A DNA stretch of 64,000 nt from Ancylomarina sp. 16SWW S1-10-2 (GCF_009669305.1 NZ_SADB01000003.1:62001-126000), one strand, 5' to 3'; shown: positions 20,166 to 30,294, counted from the first letter of the stretch. The notes: a model not told the origin generated them from the letters alone. Numbers and translations: made by a program.

Positions 20166-21644
20166 ATGAAAAAATATCTATTGGTGTGCGGATTATTTTT
20201 TGCACTATTTACTGCGAATGCTCAGCAGAAACCAAATATTATTTGGTTAATGGCTGAAGATATGAGTCTTGATTTGGAATGTTACGGCATGCCAGCGGTA
20301 AAGACTCCAGTTTTGAATAAAATGGCCGAGCAAGGTGTTCGGTTTGACAATTGCTTTGTGACGAATCCAATTTGTTCACCTAGCCGATCAGCAATGATGG
20401 TTGGAACGAATCAAGTTAAGATTAATGCACATAATCACAGAAGTAATCGTGATGTGCCTTTGAATGAAAATTTCAAACCATTTACTGCTTTATTAAGAAA
20501 TGCAGGTTATACATGTATACTTGGTAACCATGCAGTAATGAAAAAAGGTCGTAAGATTGATGTCAATTTTAAGACTGAAGCTCTTGGCGATTGGGATGGT
20601 AAAACGAAGTTTGGTCTATTCGATAAGTATGATAATTTCGAGAAAGAAGATCAGCCATTTTTTGCTCAAATACAATTATTGGCAAGTCATCGTGGTGATT
20701 GGTGGAATGAAGTGAGAGAAAATTCAGCTCACCCGGTAAATCCTGATTCGGTAGTAATGCCAGCATTTATGGCTGATCATCCCGTTGTTAGGTTAGATTG
20801 GGCTAAGTATTTAGATCAAATTGAATTTTTGGATAATGAAATTGGTCTAATTTTTAAAGAGTTGGAAGATAAAGGGATGGCTGATAATACCATCGTTATT
20901 TTTATTGGAGACAATGGTAGATGCAATATACGTGGAAAAGGTTATTTACAAGATCCAGGATTACGTATTCCTTTTATTGTGTACTCTCCCAATGGATTGC
21001 CAGGTGGTAAAATTAGAAAAGATGTGGTATCATCAATCGATATAACTGCAACAATTCTTGATTTTGCGGGGCTTGATATTCCTGATTATATGACTGGAAA
21101 ACCAATTTTTGATAAAAATTTTGATAGAAAATATGTTTATTCTGCTAGAGATTTATGGGATGAGGTTCAGGAAAAGATTCGTGCGATAAGTTCTGACGAA
21201 TGGAAGTACATCAGAAATGACAAACCCGAAATTCCTTATGATGCTCATCAAGCCTATTTAGAATTTTATAGACCAGCTGTTCATGTTATGAGAACCTTAA
21301 AAAAGGAAGGTAAATTAACGCCTGCACAGTTATTGTTCTTTGCAGATTCTAAGCCCAAAGAGGAATTGTATAATTTGAAAAATGATCCTCAAGAATTGAA
21401 TAATCTAGCATTGAATCCTAAATATCATAAAATTCTCAAGAAAATGAGAAAGGAAACCTTGAAGGATGATAAACTTAATAAACCCGTAAGTGATGTTTTC
21501 CATCCTGTTCATCCGGGAGCCGTTGATGTATTAGAGTGGGTGAAAAAAGAAAAACCTGAATTGTATCAACAAATGTTAGACGGAGTTGAAATAGGCTTGC
21601 ATGGGATAACGAGTGAATATAAAAAATCAAAGAAGAAAAAGTAA
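20166..21644 (+). CDS. S1 family sulfatase, AED-type metal site
   Basis: The 492-residue secreted protein (signal LFFALFTANAQ) has the metal motif AEDMSLDLECYG, the active-site CSPSRSAMMVG and FIGDNGRCN near the second metal site. It resembles the sulfatase at 10604 in having a Glu-Asp pair at the first metal position and in its C-terminal PKEELYNLKNDPQELNN segment, so the two are likely the same S1 subfamily. It lies 14 bp after one sulfatase and 22 bp before a GH2, in a compact operon. The very basic C-terminus (KKSKKKK) is unremarkable. Confidence 0.92.
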   Translation: MKKYLLVCGLFFALFTANAQQKPNIIWLMAEDMSLDLECYGMPAVKTPVLNKMAEQGVRFDNCFVTNPICSPSRSAMMVGTNQVKINAHNHRSNRDVPLNENFKPFTALLRNAGYTCILGNHAVMKKGRKIDVNFKTEALGDWDGKTKFGLFDKYDNFEKEDQPFFAQIQLLASHRGDWWNEVRENSAHPVNPDSVVMPAFMADHPVVRLDWAKYLDQIEFLDNEIGLIFKELEDKGMADNTIVIFIGDNGRCNIRGKGYLQDPGLRIPFIVYSPNGLPGGKIRKDVVSSIDITATILDFAGLDIPDYMTGKPIFDKNFDRKYVYSARDLWDEVQEKIRAISSDEWKYIRNDKPEIPYDAHQAYLEFYRPAVHVMRTLKKEGKLTPAQLLFFADSKPKEELYNLKNDPQELNNLALNPKYHKILKKMRKETLKDDKLNKPVSDVFHPVHPGAVDVLEWVKKEKPELYQQMLDGVEIGLHGITSEYKKSKKKK

Positions 21645-21666
21645 ACTTCGGAAATAATTTAGGGGA

Positions 21667-24006
21667 ATGAAACAGACTAACTGTTTAGTAGTGTTGTTAT
21701 TTGTGATTCTAGTTTTTGAATCGTGTGGACAAAAAACTAATGGAAAAATCAAGATAAATGCCGATTGGAAATTTAAGTTGGTCGAGGAATCGAGTGTTTT
21801 AGATGATCAATTTCAATCTTCGGATTACGATGATTCAGCTTGGGAAAATGTTAGTTTACCACATACGGCACATCTGGAACCATTGGTCGTTAATGATCAA
21901 TGGCAAGGAATATGCTGGTATCGGAAAAGCCTTATTATTCCCCAAGCTGATAAAGGTAAAAAGATAATTATTGAGTTGGAAGCCGCCATGAGTCATGCTA
22001 AAATTTGGCTCAATGGTGTGCTAATGACAGTGCATCAGGGCGGTTATCTGCCAGTTGTAATTGATGCAACGAAGTATGTGAAAAAAGGAGAGAAGAATAC
22101 TCTTGCTATACGACTAAATAATACTGATAATCCCATAACCGGTCCTAAACCATTAAAGAAATTGGATTTTAATATGTATGGTGGTTTGTATCGAAATGCA
22201 TGGCTGATTATTAAAAATGGAATTCATATTTCTCATCCAATTTTGGCCAATAAAGAAGCTGGTGGAGGCGTCTTTATTACTTATCCGAAGGTATCGGAAA
22301 AAGAGTCGATTCTTAAGGTTAAAACTCATGTTGAAAACGAGAGTCGAGAATATAAAAGTGTTGAGCTGCAACATTCAGTATTTTACAATGGTGAGCTAGT
22401 AAGCAAGGTGAAATCAAAATTGCTTGCTGTAAAATCGAAAGGAGATTTTGAGTTTATTGATGACATATCTATACCAAACTCGAAATTGTGGTCTCCTAAA
22501 AATCCAAATTTATACAAAGTTGAAACTTGTGTTTTTGCTGGTGGTAAACTGGTTGACAAAGAGACAAATCAAATTGGAATTCGTGAGTTTACTTTCAAAA
22601 ATAATGAATTGTATATTAATGGAAAAAAAACATTTTTGAGAGGCGTTAATCGTCATCAGGAATATCCATTTATAGGTTATGCTTTATCTGATAATGCGCA
22701 GTATCGCGATGCTAAAAAAATAAAAGATGCTGGGTTCAATTATATTCGATTGTCTCATTATCCACAATCGCCAGCTTTTATGGATGCTTGTGATGAACTA
22801 GGAATTGTGGTAATGGATGCTATTCTTGGTTGGCAGTATTATTTAGATAACGATTTGTTTAGAGCGTATTGTTATCGGTCATCAACTGAATTAATTCGTA
22901 GAGATCGAAATCATCCTTGTGTTTTGGCTTGGGAAGTTTCTTTAAATGAGACTGACATGCCGATTCCCTTTATGGAAGAATTGAATCGAATTGTTCATGC
23001 AGAATATCCTGGAGCCAATACGTATTCGTGTGGATGGAAGAATGATGTTTACGATTTGTATTTGCAGGCACGTCAGCATAGATTGAGACATTACGATTCC
23101 ATACAGACAAAACCATATGTAGTTTCGGAATATGGCGATTGGGAATACTATTCAAGTAATGCCGGTTTAAATCAGGATAAATTATCGAAGCAGAAAAGAT
23201 TTGAAACCAGTAGCAGACAGCTTCGTGCCTATGGCGAGAAGAGGTTATTGCAACAAGCAAAAAATATACAGGAAGCGCATAACGATAATTTTAATACAAC
23301 AGCATTTGCCGATGGGTATTGGGTAATGTACGATTACAATCGAGGATATCATGACGATATTGAAGCTTCAGGTATAATGGATATTTATCGATTACCTAAA
23401 TTCAGTTATGGATTTTATAAAAGTCAGAAGGATATTCACGAGGAAGTTGTTTTAGAATTGGCTACTTATTGGACTAAGAAATCACCTTTAGATGTGAGTG
23501 TATTTAGTAATTGTGATCAAGTGAAACTGTTTCTTAATGACAGTTTGATTGCTGAACAAAAACCTGATGACAATAATATTTCCAATAATTTAGCTCATCC
23601 ACCATTTACTTTCAAAATAGATAAGTTTGAGGCCGGAACGCTTAAGGCAATTGGAGTATTGGATGGTAAGCAGGTTGTCGAGAAAGTGGTTAAAACTCCC
23701 GGTAAGGCTGTAAAGTTAAAGTTGTGGATCGATGAAAGCGGTAAAGCACCGCAGGCTGATTGTAACGATGTTTTGTTCTTATATATTGCTGCTGTAGATA
23801 ATAATGGAACGGTGGTTCCTGATTATTCTGAAGTTGTTAATCTGACAACAGATAGTGATGTTGAAATAATGAATGTTGGAGATATTAAAGCAGAAGCAGG
23901 TATTGCAACAGCATTAATTAAACTAGGAGAATCTAAAGGTGAAATAAGGTTCACAGCAAGTTCTGGTGAATTGAAAACAAAGGCTTTTAAGTTCACAGCA
24001 AACTAA
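21667..24006 (+). CDS. GH2 beta-galactosidase-like enzyme
   Basis: The 779-residue protein carries a signal with a weak lipobox (LVFESCGQK). The order is sugar-binding domain (ICWYRKSLIIP, AKIWLNGVLMTVHQGGY), immunoglobulin-like domain, TIM barrel (LRGVNRHQEYPFIG), then a Big-like C-terminus. The acid/base candidate is the Glu in WEVSLNET, and the nucleophile candidate is in VVSEYGDWEYY. It is the closest relative in the window of the truncated GH2 at base 3, sharing WExxLNE in place of the usual SxGNE. It ends the long degradative cluster; a hairpin terminator starts 48 bp downstream. Confidence 0.88.
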   Translation: MKQTNCLVVLLFVILVFESCGQKTNGKIKINADWKFKLVEESSVLDDQFQSSDYDDSAWENVSLPHTAHLEPLVVNDQWQGICWYRKSLIIPQADKGKKIIIELEAAMSHAKIWLNGVLMTVHQGGYLPVVIDATKYVKKGEKNTLAIRLNNTDNPITGPKPLKKLDFNMYGGLYRNAWLIIKNGIHISHPILANKEAGGGVFITYPKVSEKESILKVKTHVENESREYKSVELQHSVFYNGELVSKVKSKLLAVKSKGDFEFIDDISIPNSKLWSPKNPNLYKVETCVFAGGKLVDKETNQIGIREFTFKNNELYINGKKTFLRGVNRHQEYPFIGYALSDNAQYRDAKKIKDAGFNYIRLSHYPQSPAFMDACDELGIVVMDAILGWQYYLDNDLFRAYCYRSSTELIRRDRNHPCVLAWEVSLNETDMPIPFMEELNRIVHAEYPGANTYSCGWKNDVYDLYLQARQHRLRHYDSIQTKPYVVSEYGDWEYYSSNAGLNQDKLSKQKRFETSSRQLRAYGEKRLLQQAKNIQEAHNDNFNTTAFADGYWVMYDYNRGYHDDIEASGIMDIYRLPKFSYGFYKSQKDIHEEVVLELATYWTKKSPLDVSVFSNCDQVKLFLNDSLIAEQKPDDNNISNNLAHPPFTFKIDKFEAGTLKAIGVLDGKQVVEKVVKTPGKAVKLKLWIDESGKAPQADCNDVLFLYIAAVDNNGTVVPDYSEVVNLTTDSDVEIMNVGDIKAEAGIATALIKLGESKGEIRFTASSGELKTKAFKFTAN

Positions 24007-24053
24007 AATAAAAAGAAAATTTACAGATAATAGGTTAAGATTAGATTAGTGAT

Positions 24054-24118
24054 AATGCCAAATGGGTTGTTGTGCTGGCTAGCATATAAACAATAATTCT
24101 ATTTGGCATTTAATTTTT
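24054..24118 (+). terminator. Terminator-like hairpin ending the degradative cluster
   Basis: AATGCCAAAT (24054-24063) pairs perfectly with ATTTGGCATT (24101-24110), followed by TAATTTTTT. The loop is long (37 bases), so termination efficiency is uncertain. Confidence 0.6.
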
Positions 24119-24417
24119 TGTAGTTCCGAAGTCTAAAAATAGATTTTATTTGCGTTATTAATCTGCCATTAAGTAATTTAGAGTCTGTATTCCCTTCCTA
24201 ATTGTAAGCTTTTCAGAAATATGTATTCTCTGAAACTTTCCTTGATGACTATTTATTGTAATAGTAAGTTGTTTTTCATCAATTTGATGAATCAACCAAT
24301 GAATACGTTTTTTTACTTACTCTTTATCTAAAAAAGAGGATAAGTTAAAGGTGGTATATAACTATCTGTGTATGTGTAGTATCTATATTGGTAAGACTTA
24401 GTCATTTTACATATATG

Positions 24418-24456
24418 TACTCATAGATACATTCTTTTTACTCAAAGTTAGCTTTC
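24418..24456 (+). promoter_or_regulatory. Conserved promoter block of SusC operon 1
   Basis: Two TACTCA hexamers (24418 and 24439) are exactly 21 bp apart, followed by TAGCTTTC (24449-24456), a near match to the Bacteroidota -7 element TAnnTTTG. The same arrangement recurs at 30209-30247. The repeat spacing of two helical turns suggests an activator site. Confidence 0.5.
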
Positions 24457-24488
24457 ATCATAATAAAAAATCAATTTTTGTAGAAGAA

Positions 24489-24502
24489 TGTAAACGATTG
24501 CG
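24489..24502 (+). promoter_or_regulatory. Candidate LacI-type operator, SusC operon 1
   Basis: TGTAAACGATTGCG fits TGnAAnCGnTTnCA except at the last base. It starts 40 bp after the start of the -7-like element; in the second operon the equivalent distance is 41 bp, placing both just downstream of the presumed transcription start. Confidence 0.5.
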
Positions 24503-24560
24503 GAGATGAAGTTGAAAAGTGAATCGAATGGATTATTTAAAAATTCAAATTTTATATAGA

Positions 24561-24737
24561 ATAAACGCGAATGCAGGTCTAATCATATTGGCTAGAATAA
24601 TACAATTACGAATTCGTGAGCTTTTTATATGTTGTTTTCCAAAATCTAGTTATGAAAGTTAGATCCGATAATAAAAATTGTTTTAACATCTAATAATTGA
24701 ATACGATGAATCAATACCAAATTCAAAATTTCACTAA
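24561..24737 (+). pseudogene. Decayed GH110-like gene upstream of SusC 1
   Basis: About 177 bp remain of a gene that is 1,890 bp at 30352-32241. The upstream flank aligns to the promoter of the intact gene, and the start codon position reads ATA. An internal patch (24566-24605) aligns to about 30468-30507 and includes the 13-mer TATTGGCTAGAAT shared exactly. The 3' end (from about 24693) matches the last codons of the intact gene, including TCACTAA at the stop. The rest is deleted. It marks where the enzyme gene once lay in a duplicated transport module. Confidence 0.65.
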
Positions 24738-24818
24738 TTTATAATAACTAAAGCTAATGACTAAATCTAAATTCCCTCATAAATTGCTTGACTCAGGCTG
24801 AATTATGACCTTGAATTA

Positions 24819-24839
24819 TTCTTTCGCTTATCGAAAGAA
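24819..24839 (+). ncRNA. SusC leader hairpin, copy 1
   Basis: TTCTTTCG-CTTAT-CGAAAGAA forms an 8-bp stem with a 5-base loop. The equivalent at 32322-32342 is TTCTTTCA-CTTAT-TGAAAGAA, so the loop-closing pair changes from G-C to A-T with pairing kept. It lies 148 bp before the SusC start in a leader conserved on both sides of the hairpin. This is a candidate cis-acting RNA element. Confidence 0.5.
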
Positions 24840-24986
24840 AATGTGAATCTATTTCATTTAAATGGAATCTCTATTATTGATAAATGAAATGCAAAACCTA
24901 AAATTCAATTAATTTTTAGTAATGTAATTGTTAAAAATAGTTTTGAAAATCAGTTTTGGCTGAGCATGAAAAAAATATCTAATCAA

Positions 24987-27900
24987 ATGAAAAACAATAG
25001 TATGATAGTATTAAATAGAGTGTTGGGGCGATATTTGCTCATGACAATATTTGCTCTACTGTTTTGTGGCTTTGGAGCACAGGCGCAAGAACTTACAGTT
25101 CAGGGAACGGTATTAAGTGAGGAAGATGGTCTGGGAGTTCCTGGTGTAAGTGTTATTATTATAGGAACAACAATAGGAACTGTTACTGATATAGATGGTA
25201 ACTACACTATTCCAAATGTTCCTGCTGATGTTACTTTACGGTTTTCATTTATTGGTATGGTTACTCAAGAAATTCAAGTAGCTGGGAAAAATACCATTAA
25301 TGTAAGTTTAAAATCAGCTAGTATCGGTTTGAACGAAGTCGTTGCTATTGGTTACGGTTTTCAAAAGAAAAAATTAGTAACAGGTGCTACCGATCAGGTA
25401 AAAGGAGAAGACATTGAAAAAATGAATAGCACAAGTGCTTTAGGAGCTTTACAAAGCCAAAGTTCAGGTGTGAATATTGTAAAGGCTTCTGGTCAACCAG
25501 GTAGCAGTTTCAAGGTTTCCATTCGTGGTGTGGGTACTACGGGTAGTTCATCTCCTCTTTACGTAGTAGATGGTATAACTGTAGATAATATTGATAATTT
25601 GGCTCCTTCTGATATTCAATCTATTGATGTATTGAAGGATGCTGCATCTGCTGCCATTTATGGTGCTCGTGCTGCCAATGGTGTTGTCATTGTAAGCACT
25701 AAGAAAGGTAGAGAAGGTAAAGCTCATATCTCTTATGATGCTTACTACGGTATACAAAAAATTGGTAAGAAAATTCATCCATTAATGAATCGTGATTATA
25801 TGGATATCATGGATCAGAGTGCTGCCAGTGCAGGTAGTAGTTATGATTGGGCTACAATTCTTCCTAACTATGACGAAGTAATGGCTAATCCTAATGGAGG
25901 AACCGATTGGTTTGACGCTTTGATTAACGATAATGCGACAACACAAAGTCATGCAGTTAATATCACTGGTGGTACAGATCAATCTATTTATTCAATAGGG
26001 GTATCTTATTTAGACCAAGAAGGTATAATTGGTGAACCTGTTTCTCCTAGTTATAATCGTTATAACGTACGTATAAATACAGAGCATACAATTATCAAAT
26101 CTGAAGATTTTGATATCTTAAAAGTTGGTGAAAACTTCAACTTTAGTCGCTCTACTCGTAATACAATGAAAACAGAAGGTAAATGGAACTCTATTCGTAC
26201 AAGTATGACCATGCACCCATTTATGCCTATATATAATGATAATGGAGATTATCAAACAGCTGATATTTTTGAAAATTTTAGTGATGCTTCAAATGCGCAA
26301 GCAGTTCTTTATTATGATAATAAAAATAATGAAAGTATTACAAATAAAATAATCTCAAACCTTTATGTGACATTTCAACCTATCAAAGATTTGATAATCC
26401 GTTCATCGTTTGGTGTTGATGGTACCGCTAGTGAATATCGCAGTTATATACCCGAATATTACATAACATCAAAGGTATTTAACGTAGATGATGCAGTAAC
26501 ACAACAACTTTCTACTGGATATAAATCGATTTTTGAGAATTCTGCCAGTTATAAATTTAATATCGACAAAAATAATTTTGATGTTTTGATTGGTAGTTCA
26601 TATGAGAAATCTGGAATGGGGCAAAAGATGAGCACCAAGAACACGGGGTCTAATTTTGATGATTTTGATCATGCTTATATTGATAACGCTAATGTTGTTG
26701 TTTCGGGTAATACTACAATTAGTGGTTCTCCTTATGACGAAAGCCTTTTATCTTCGTACTTTGGTCGTGTTAATTACGATTATAACGAAACATACATGGC
26801 TACTTTAGTTATGCGTGCTGATGGCTCTTCAAACTTTGCTCCTGGCAAACGTTGGGGGTATTTCCCTTCAGTATCTACTGGTTGGGTAATGTCTAACGAA
26901 AGTTTTATGGAAGATAGTTTTGATTGGCTTGACTTCTTAAAGATTCGTGCCAGTTGGGGAGAGAATGGTAACCAAAACATTGACCCTTTCCAATATTTAA
27001 GCACTATTGCTTTTGATGCTGCATATCCTATGGGTACAGATCACCTGACTTATACACAAGGTGCTTATCCTAATATTTTAGCTAATCCCGATGTAACTTG
27101 GGAAACTTCAGTTCAAACGGATATAGGATTTGATGCTCGTTTATTGGCTAGTCGTTTGGTAGTTACATTCGATTGGTACAACAAAGAAACAAAAGATTGG
27201 TTAGTTCAAGCTCCTATCTCAGGAAGTATAGGAACTGGTGCTCCATACGTAAATGGAGGTGACATTCGCAATCGTGGTTATGAAATTGGTTTAACTTGGA
27301 GAGATCAAATCAATGATTTCCATTATAATGCTAGTTTTAATATTTCTCACAACAAGAACGAAGTTCTTCGTATTGCTAATTCAGAAGGTATTATTCATGG
27401 AGGAACGGATATTGTATACAATACGGCTCCTGAAATGTATCGTGCTGAAGAAGGTTACGCTATTGGTTATTTTTGGGGTTACAAAACAGATGGTATATTT
27501 CAAGATCAAGCTCAGGTTGACGCTTACGTAAATAGCTCAGGTAGTAAAATTCAACCCGATGCTAAACCAGGAGACCTTATCTATAAAAACATGAATGATG
27601 ATGATATAATCGATTCTAAAGATAAAGTAATGATTGGTGATCCAAATCCTGATTATAACTTGTCTTTAGCTTTTAGTTGCGACTATAAAAATTTCGATTT
27701 TAGTTTTAATGCTAGTGGTGTTATGGGCAACCAAATTTTCCGTATGTATCGTGAGTGGGGTGTTAAACCTACAGCTAACTACATCAAAGAAGACATCAAG
27801 GGGTATTGGACTCCTGAAAATCATTCTAACTCTGTTCCTCGTATCGTAGCCGAAGGTAAAACAGACGCGAATATATCTGACCGTTATGTAGAAGATGGAG

Positions 27901-28133
27901 ATTACTTGCGAATGAACAATATCACTTTGGGATATGATTTTGCTAAGCTATTAAATAAGTCCCCATTTTCTAAGGCACGTTTTTACGCAAGCGTTCAAAA
28001 TGCTTTTACAATTACAAAGTATAAAGGATTAGATCCTGAAGTTGGATCTGGTGACAACTGGGCGGGTGGTATTGATTTAGGTTTATATCCTACTCCACGT
28101 ACATTTATGATTGGAATTTCACTTAATTACTAA
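24987..28133 (+). CDS. SusC-like TonB-dependent outer-membrane transporter
   Basis: The start is set at the ATG at 24987 (MKNNSMIVLNRVLG), which aligns with the start of the second SusC; an in-frame ATG at 24966 exists. The 1048-residue protein has a signal peptide (GFGAQAQ), a CarboxypepD_reg-like domain (VQGTVLSEEDGLGVPGVSV), the NEVVAIGYG TonB-box region, a plug domain (SIRGVGTTGSSSPLYVVDG, DAASAAIYGARAANGV) and a 22-strand barrel. No STN domain is present, so it is not itself a sigma-factor signalling receptor. With the downstream SusD it should import oligosaccharides across the outer membrane. It follows a relic GH110 gene and shares its leader with SusC 2, while its barrel is quite different. 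Confidence 0.93.
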   Translation: MKNNSMIVLNRVLGRYLLMTIFALLFCGFGAQAQELTVQGTVLSEEDGLGVPGVSVIIIGTTIGTVTDIDGNYTIPNVPADVTLRFSFIGMVTQEIQVAGKNTINVSLKSASIGLNEVVAIGYGFQKKKLVTGATDQVKGEDIEKMNSTSALGALQSQSSGVNIVKASGQPGSSFKVSIRGVGTTGSSSPLYVVDGITVDNIDNLAPSDIQSIDVLKDAASAAIYGARAANGVVIVSTKKGREGKAHISYDAYYGIQKIGKKIHPLMNRDYMDIMDQSAASAGSSYDWATILPNYDEVMANPNGGTDWFDALINDNATTQSHAVNITGGTDQSIYSIGVSYLDQEGIIGEPVSPSYNRYNVRINTEHTIIKSEDFDILKVGENFNFSRSTRNTMKTEGKWNSIRTSMTMHPFMPIYNDNGDYQTADIFENFSDASNAQAVLYYDNKNNESITNKIISNLYVTFQPIKDLIIRSSFGVDGTASEYRSYIPEYYITSKVFNVDDAVTQQLSTGYKSIFENSASYKFNIDKNNFDVLIGSSYEKSGMGQKMSTKNTGSNFDDFDHAYIDNANVVVSGNTTISGSPYDESLLSSYFGRVNYDYNETYMATLVMRADGSSNFAPGKRWGYFPSVSTGWVMSNESFMEDSFDWLDFLKIRASWGENGNQNIDPFQYLSTIAFDAAYPMGTDHLTYTQGAYPNILANPDVTWETSVQTDIGFDARLLASRLVVTFDWYNKETKDWLVQAPISGSIGTGAPYVNGGDIRNRGYEIGLTWRDQINDFHYNASFNISHNKNEVLRIANSEGIIHGGTDIVYNTAPEMYRAEEGYAIGYFWGYKTDGIFQDQAQVDAYVNSSGSKIQPDAKPGDLIYKNMNDDDIIDSKDKVMIGDPNPDYNLSLAFSCDYKNFDFSFNASGVMGNQIFRMYREWGVKPTANYIKEDIKGYWTPENHSNSVPRIVAEGKTDANISDRYVEDGDYLRMNNITLGYDFAKLLNKSPFSKARFYASVQNAFTITKYKGLDPEVGSGDNWAGGIDLGLYPTPRTFMIGISLNY

Positions 28134-28146
28134 AAATTAGACTAAT

Positions 28147-29796
28147 ATGAAAATGAAAATATTTGCCTTTATATTATTAATATTAGGCATACAGGCTTGT
28201 TCGTTAGATACGGACAACCTTACATCAAAAGATTCCTCTTCATTCCCAGAAACGAGCGAGGATTTGAATTCAGCTTTAATTTCAAGTTATCAGGAAGCGG
28301 CTAATGTCGTTAAGATAATGGCCTATCAACATCCTTTCGCAGTATCCGAATTCAACTCTGATCAGCGCTTTGGTGGTGGTGGTTTACATGATATCAACGT
28401 ACAGGCTTTAAGCCAATTCAAAATTTCGAATGTTGATTTATTGGGTGAAAACTGGAAAAGTCGTTACACAGGTATTTACCGTGCTAATTTTATTCTTGAG
28501 AGTCTTGATGATTTAGAAGACTTAGAGCCTGATACTAAAGATTATGTAGCAGGTCAAGCTTATTTTTTACGAGCTTATTTCTATATGAATTTAGCACAAA
28601 TGTTTGAAAATGTACCAATTATATTAGCTACCTCAGAGCCTGATGAAATTAAACAGGCAGCTCCTGCTGAAACATGGGCTCAAATTTTCTCTGATTTAAA
28701 AGACGCTATCACTTATTTGCCTAATACAACTTATCAAGAACTTTCAGCCGATAAGGATGGTTCGGCTACAAAATGGGCTGCTGAAGCTTTGATTGCTCGT
28801 GCTTATTTATTCTATACGGGTGTATATAATGCTACTTCTGCTCCTTTATCTGATGGTACTACATTGAGTAAAGCAGAAGTTCTGGCTTATGTTGATGATT
28901 GTGTAGCTAATAGCGGTCATCGTTTGATTTCTGACTTCCGTAACCTATGGCCTTATGCTGTGTCCAATATAGATTATGCGTATGCCAAAGACAATAATTT
29001 ACAATGGGTTGGTGAAGAACATTCTAATCCTGAATGTATTTGGGCTTTGAAATATAATGGTTATGGTGATCGTGGCTTTTCAACCAATGATATAATCTTA
29101 GGGATGGGTATTCGTCAACAATTCCAAGTTCCTTTCGGAAAAGGATGGGGTTATGGTACGGTCAATCCTCAAACTTGGGAAGATTGGTCGGATAGTGACC
29201 TTCGTAAGGTGGGATCTATATATAGTGTCGAGAATGAAAGTAGTTGGGTCTCTGGTTATGTGAAAAAAACTAGTCAGTCTGCAGAAACAGGTTTTTGGCA
29301 AAAGAAATATATACCTATTAATATGTTAGCCGAAGACGGTAAAGCAACAGGTTATGAAACCGTATTATATGGTGCATACAACCATTTTACACGTAATACA
29401 GGTCAAGACATTATGGTTCTCCGTTTTGCAGATGTATTACTTATGGGTGCTGAATTAGGTAGTAGTAAAGCACAAGATTATTTAGATGAAGTCCGTAATC
29501 GTGTTAATTTGACTTCTGTTCCTGTTACACTTGAAAATATAAAAGCTGAACGTAATCACGAATTAGCCTTTGAAGGTGTACGTTATTATGACTTACTACG
29601 TTGGCACGATGCTGAAACAGCCTTCGCTAAAGTGAAAGATGTACCTATCGAAACAGGGGGGAGTGCTACAACAATGACTATTAATTTCCGTCCTGATACC
29701 AGAGGCTTTATGCCGATACCTCAAACTGAGATCGATTTGTCGAATGGTGGTATTGTACAAAACGACGGATGGTCTGGTGCAGAAGCTGCATGGTAA
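28147..29796 (+). CDS. SusD/RagB-type glycan-binding lipoprotein
   Basis: The 549-residue protein begins with a lipoprotein signal (LILGIQACSLDTDN). It has the SusD TPR-like scaffold (RAYFYMNLAQMFENVPI, IARAYLFYTG) and the SusD C-terminal signature (ERNHELAFEGVRYYDLLRW, then RGFMPIPQTEIDLS). It starts 13 bp after the SusC gene and should form the lid of that transporter. A terminator follows at 29844, so the unit contains just susC and susD, with no surface-binding third protein as in the second pair. Confidence 0.93.
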   Translation: MKMKIFAFILLILGIQACSLDTDNLTSKDSSSFPETSEDLNSALISSYQEAANVVKIMAYQHPFAVSEFNSDQRFGGGGLHDINVQALSQFKISNVDLLGENWKSRYTGIYRANFILESLDDLEDLEPDTKDYVAGQAYFLRAYFYMNLAQMFENVPIILATSEPDEIKQAAPAETWAQIFSDLKDAITYLPNTTYQELSADKDGSATKWAAEALIARAYLFYTGVYNATSAPLSDGTTLSKAEVLAYVDDCVANSGHRLISDFRNLWPYAVSNIDYAYAKDNNLQWVGEEHSNPECIWALKYNGYGDRGFSTNDIILGMGIRQQFQVPFGKGWGYGTVNPQTWEDWSDSDLRKVGSIYSVENESSWVSGYVKKTSQSAETGFWQKKYIPINMLAEDGKATGYETVLYGAYNHFTRNTGQDIMVLRFADVLLMGAELGSSKAQDYLDEVRNRVNLTSVPVTLENIKAERNHELAFEGVRYYDLLRWHDAETAFAKVKDVPIETGGSATTMTINFRPDTRGFMPIPQTEIDLSNGGIVQNDGWSGAEAAW

Positions 29797-29843
29797 TTTA
29801 CAAATCGTAAAGATTAGTCCTATTTCATAAAATAAATTTGCTC

Positions 29844-29880
29844 AGAGTGGTGCTAACAATGTTGTTAGTACCACTCTTTT
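29844..29880 (+). terminator. Rho-independent terminator after SusD 1
   Basis: A 16-bp perfect stem (29844-29859 with 29862-29877) around a 2-base gap is followed by TTT. It closes SusC operon 1. Confidence 0.9.
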
Positions 29881-30208
29881 GCATTAAATTGAATTTGCAC
29901 ATAAATAGTTTCTTAATTTATTCTTTCTGTTTTTCGGAATGTTTTAACAGAAATAGGTGCGTATTATGTATTGTTAATAAATTATTTTGACTTCGTTATT
30001 TCTCCCAAAAGTAAGTTTTTATAAAACCTTCCTTAATGAATATTCACTCGAATAGGATGTCTTTTTTCATCAATCTAAAGAATCAACCTGATGAAAATTG
30101 TTTTTTGTGATTTTTATTTTTTTGAAAAAATAGAAATGTAAGAGTTGAGATAACACCCTGTTTGTTAGTAGTGTTGTGTGTGTATGTGTCGGTTGTTTGA
30201 TATAAATG

Positions 30209-30247
30209 TACTCATAGATACATTCTTTTTACTCAAAGTTACCTTTC
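30209..30247 (+). promoter_or_regulatory. Conserved promoter block of SusC operon 2
   Basis: TACTCA occurs at 30209 and 30230, 21 bp apart, followed by TACCTTTC (30240-30247), a near match to TAnnTTTG. The block is conserved with 24418-24456. Confidence 0.5.
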
Positions 30248-30280
30248 CTCTTAGGAAAAAATCAATTTTTGTACAAAGTC

Positions 30281-30294
30281 TGTTAACGATTGCA
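30281..30294 (+). promoter_or_regulatory. Candidate LacI-type operator, SusC operon 2
   Basis: TGTTAACGATTGCA matches TGnAAnCGnTTnCA at all but one specified position. It lies 71 bp before the GH110-like start and in the same place as the 24489 box. Confidence 0.5.

Larger units (their letters stand above)
24007..24986. other. Long intergenic region: promoter, decayed GH110-like gene, SusC leader
   Basis: This 980-bp stretch has no intact gene. From about 24230 it is recognisably homologous to the region from 30040 through the GH110-like gene start, and then to the end of that gene plus the leader at 32212-32502. Its parts are listed separately: terminator, direct repeat, LacI-like box, relic and leader hairpin. 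Confidence 0.75.

Noticed and set aside
24966-24986. Earlier ATG of SusC 1
   Set aside because: The start at 24987 aligns with the only available start of SusC 2; the seven extra codons have no counterpart.
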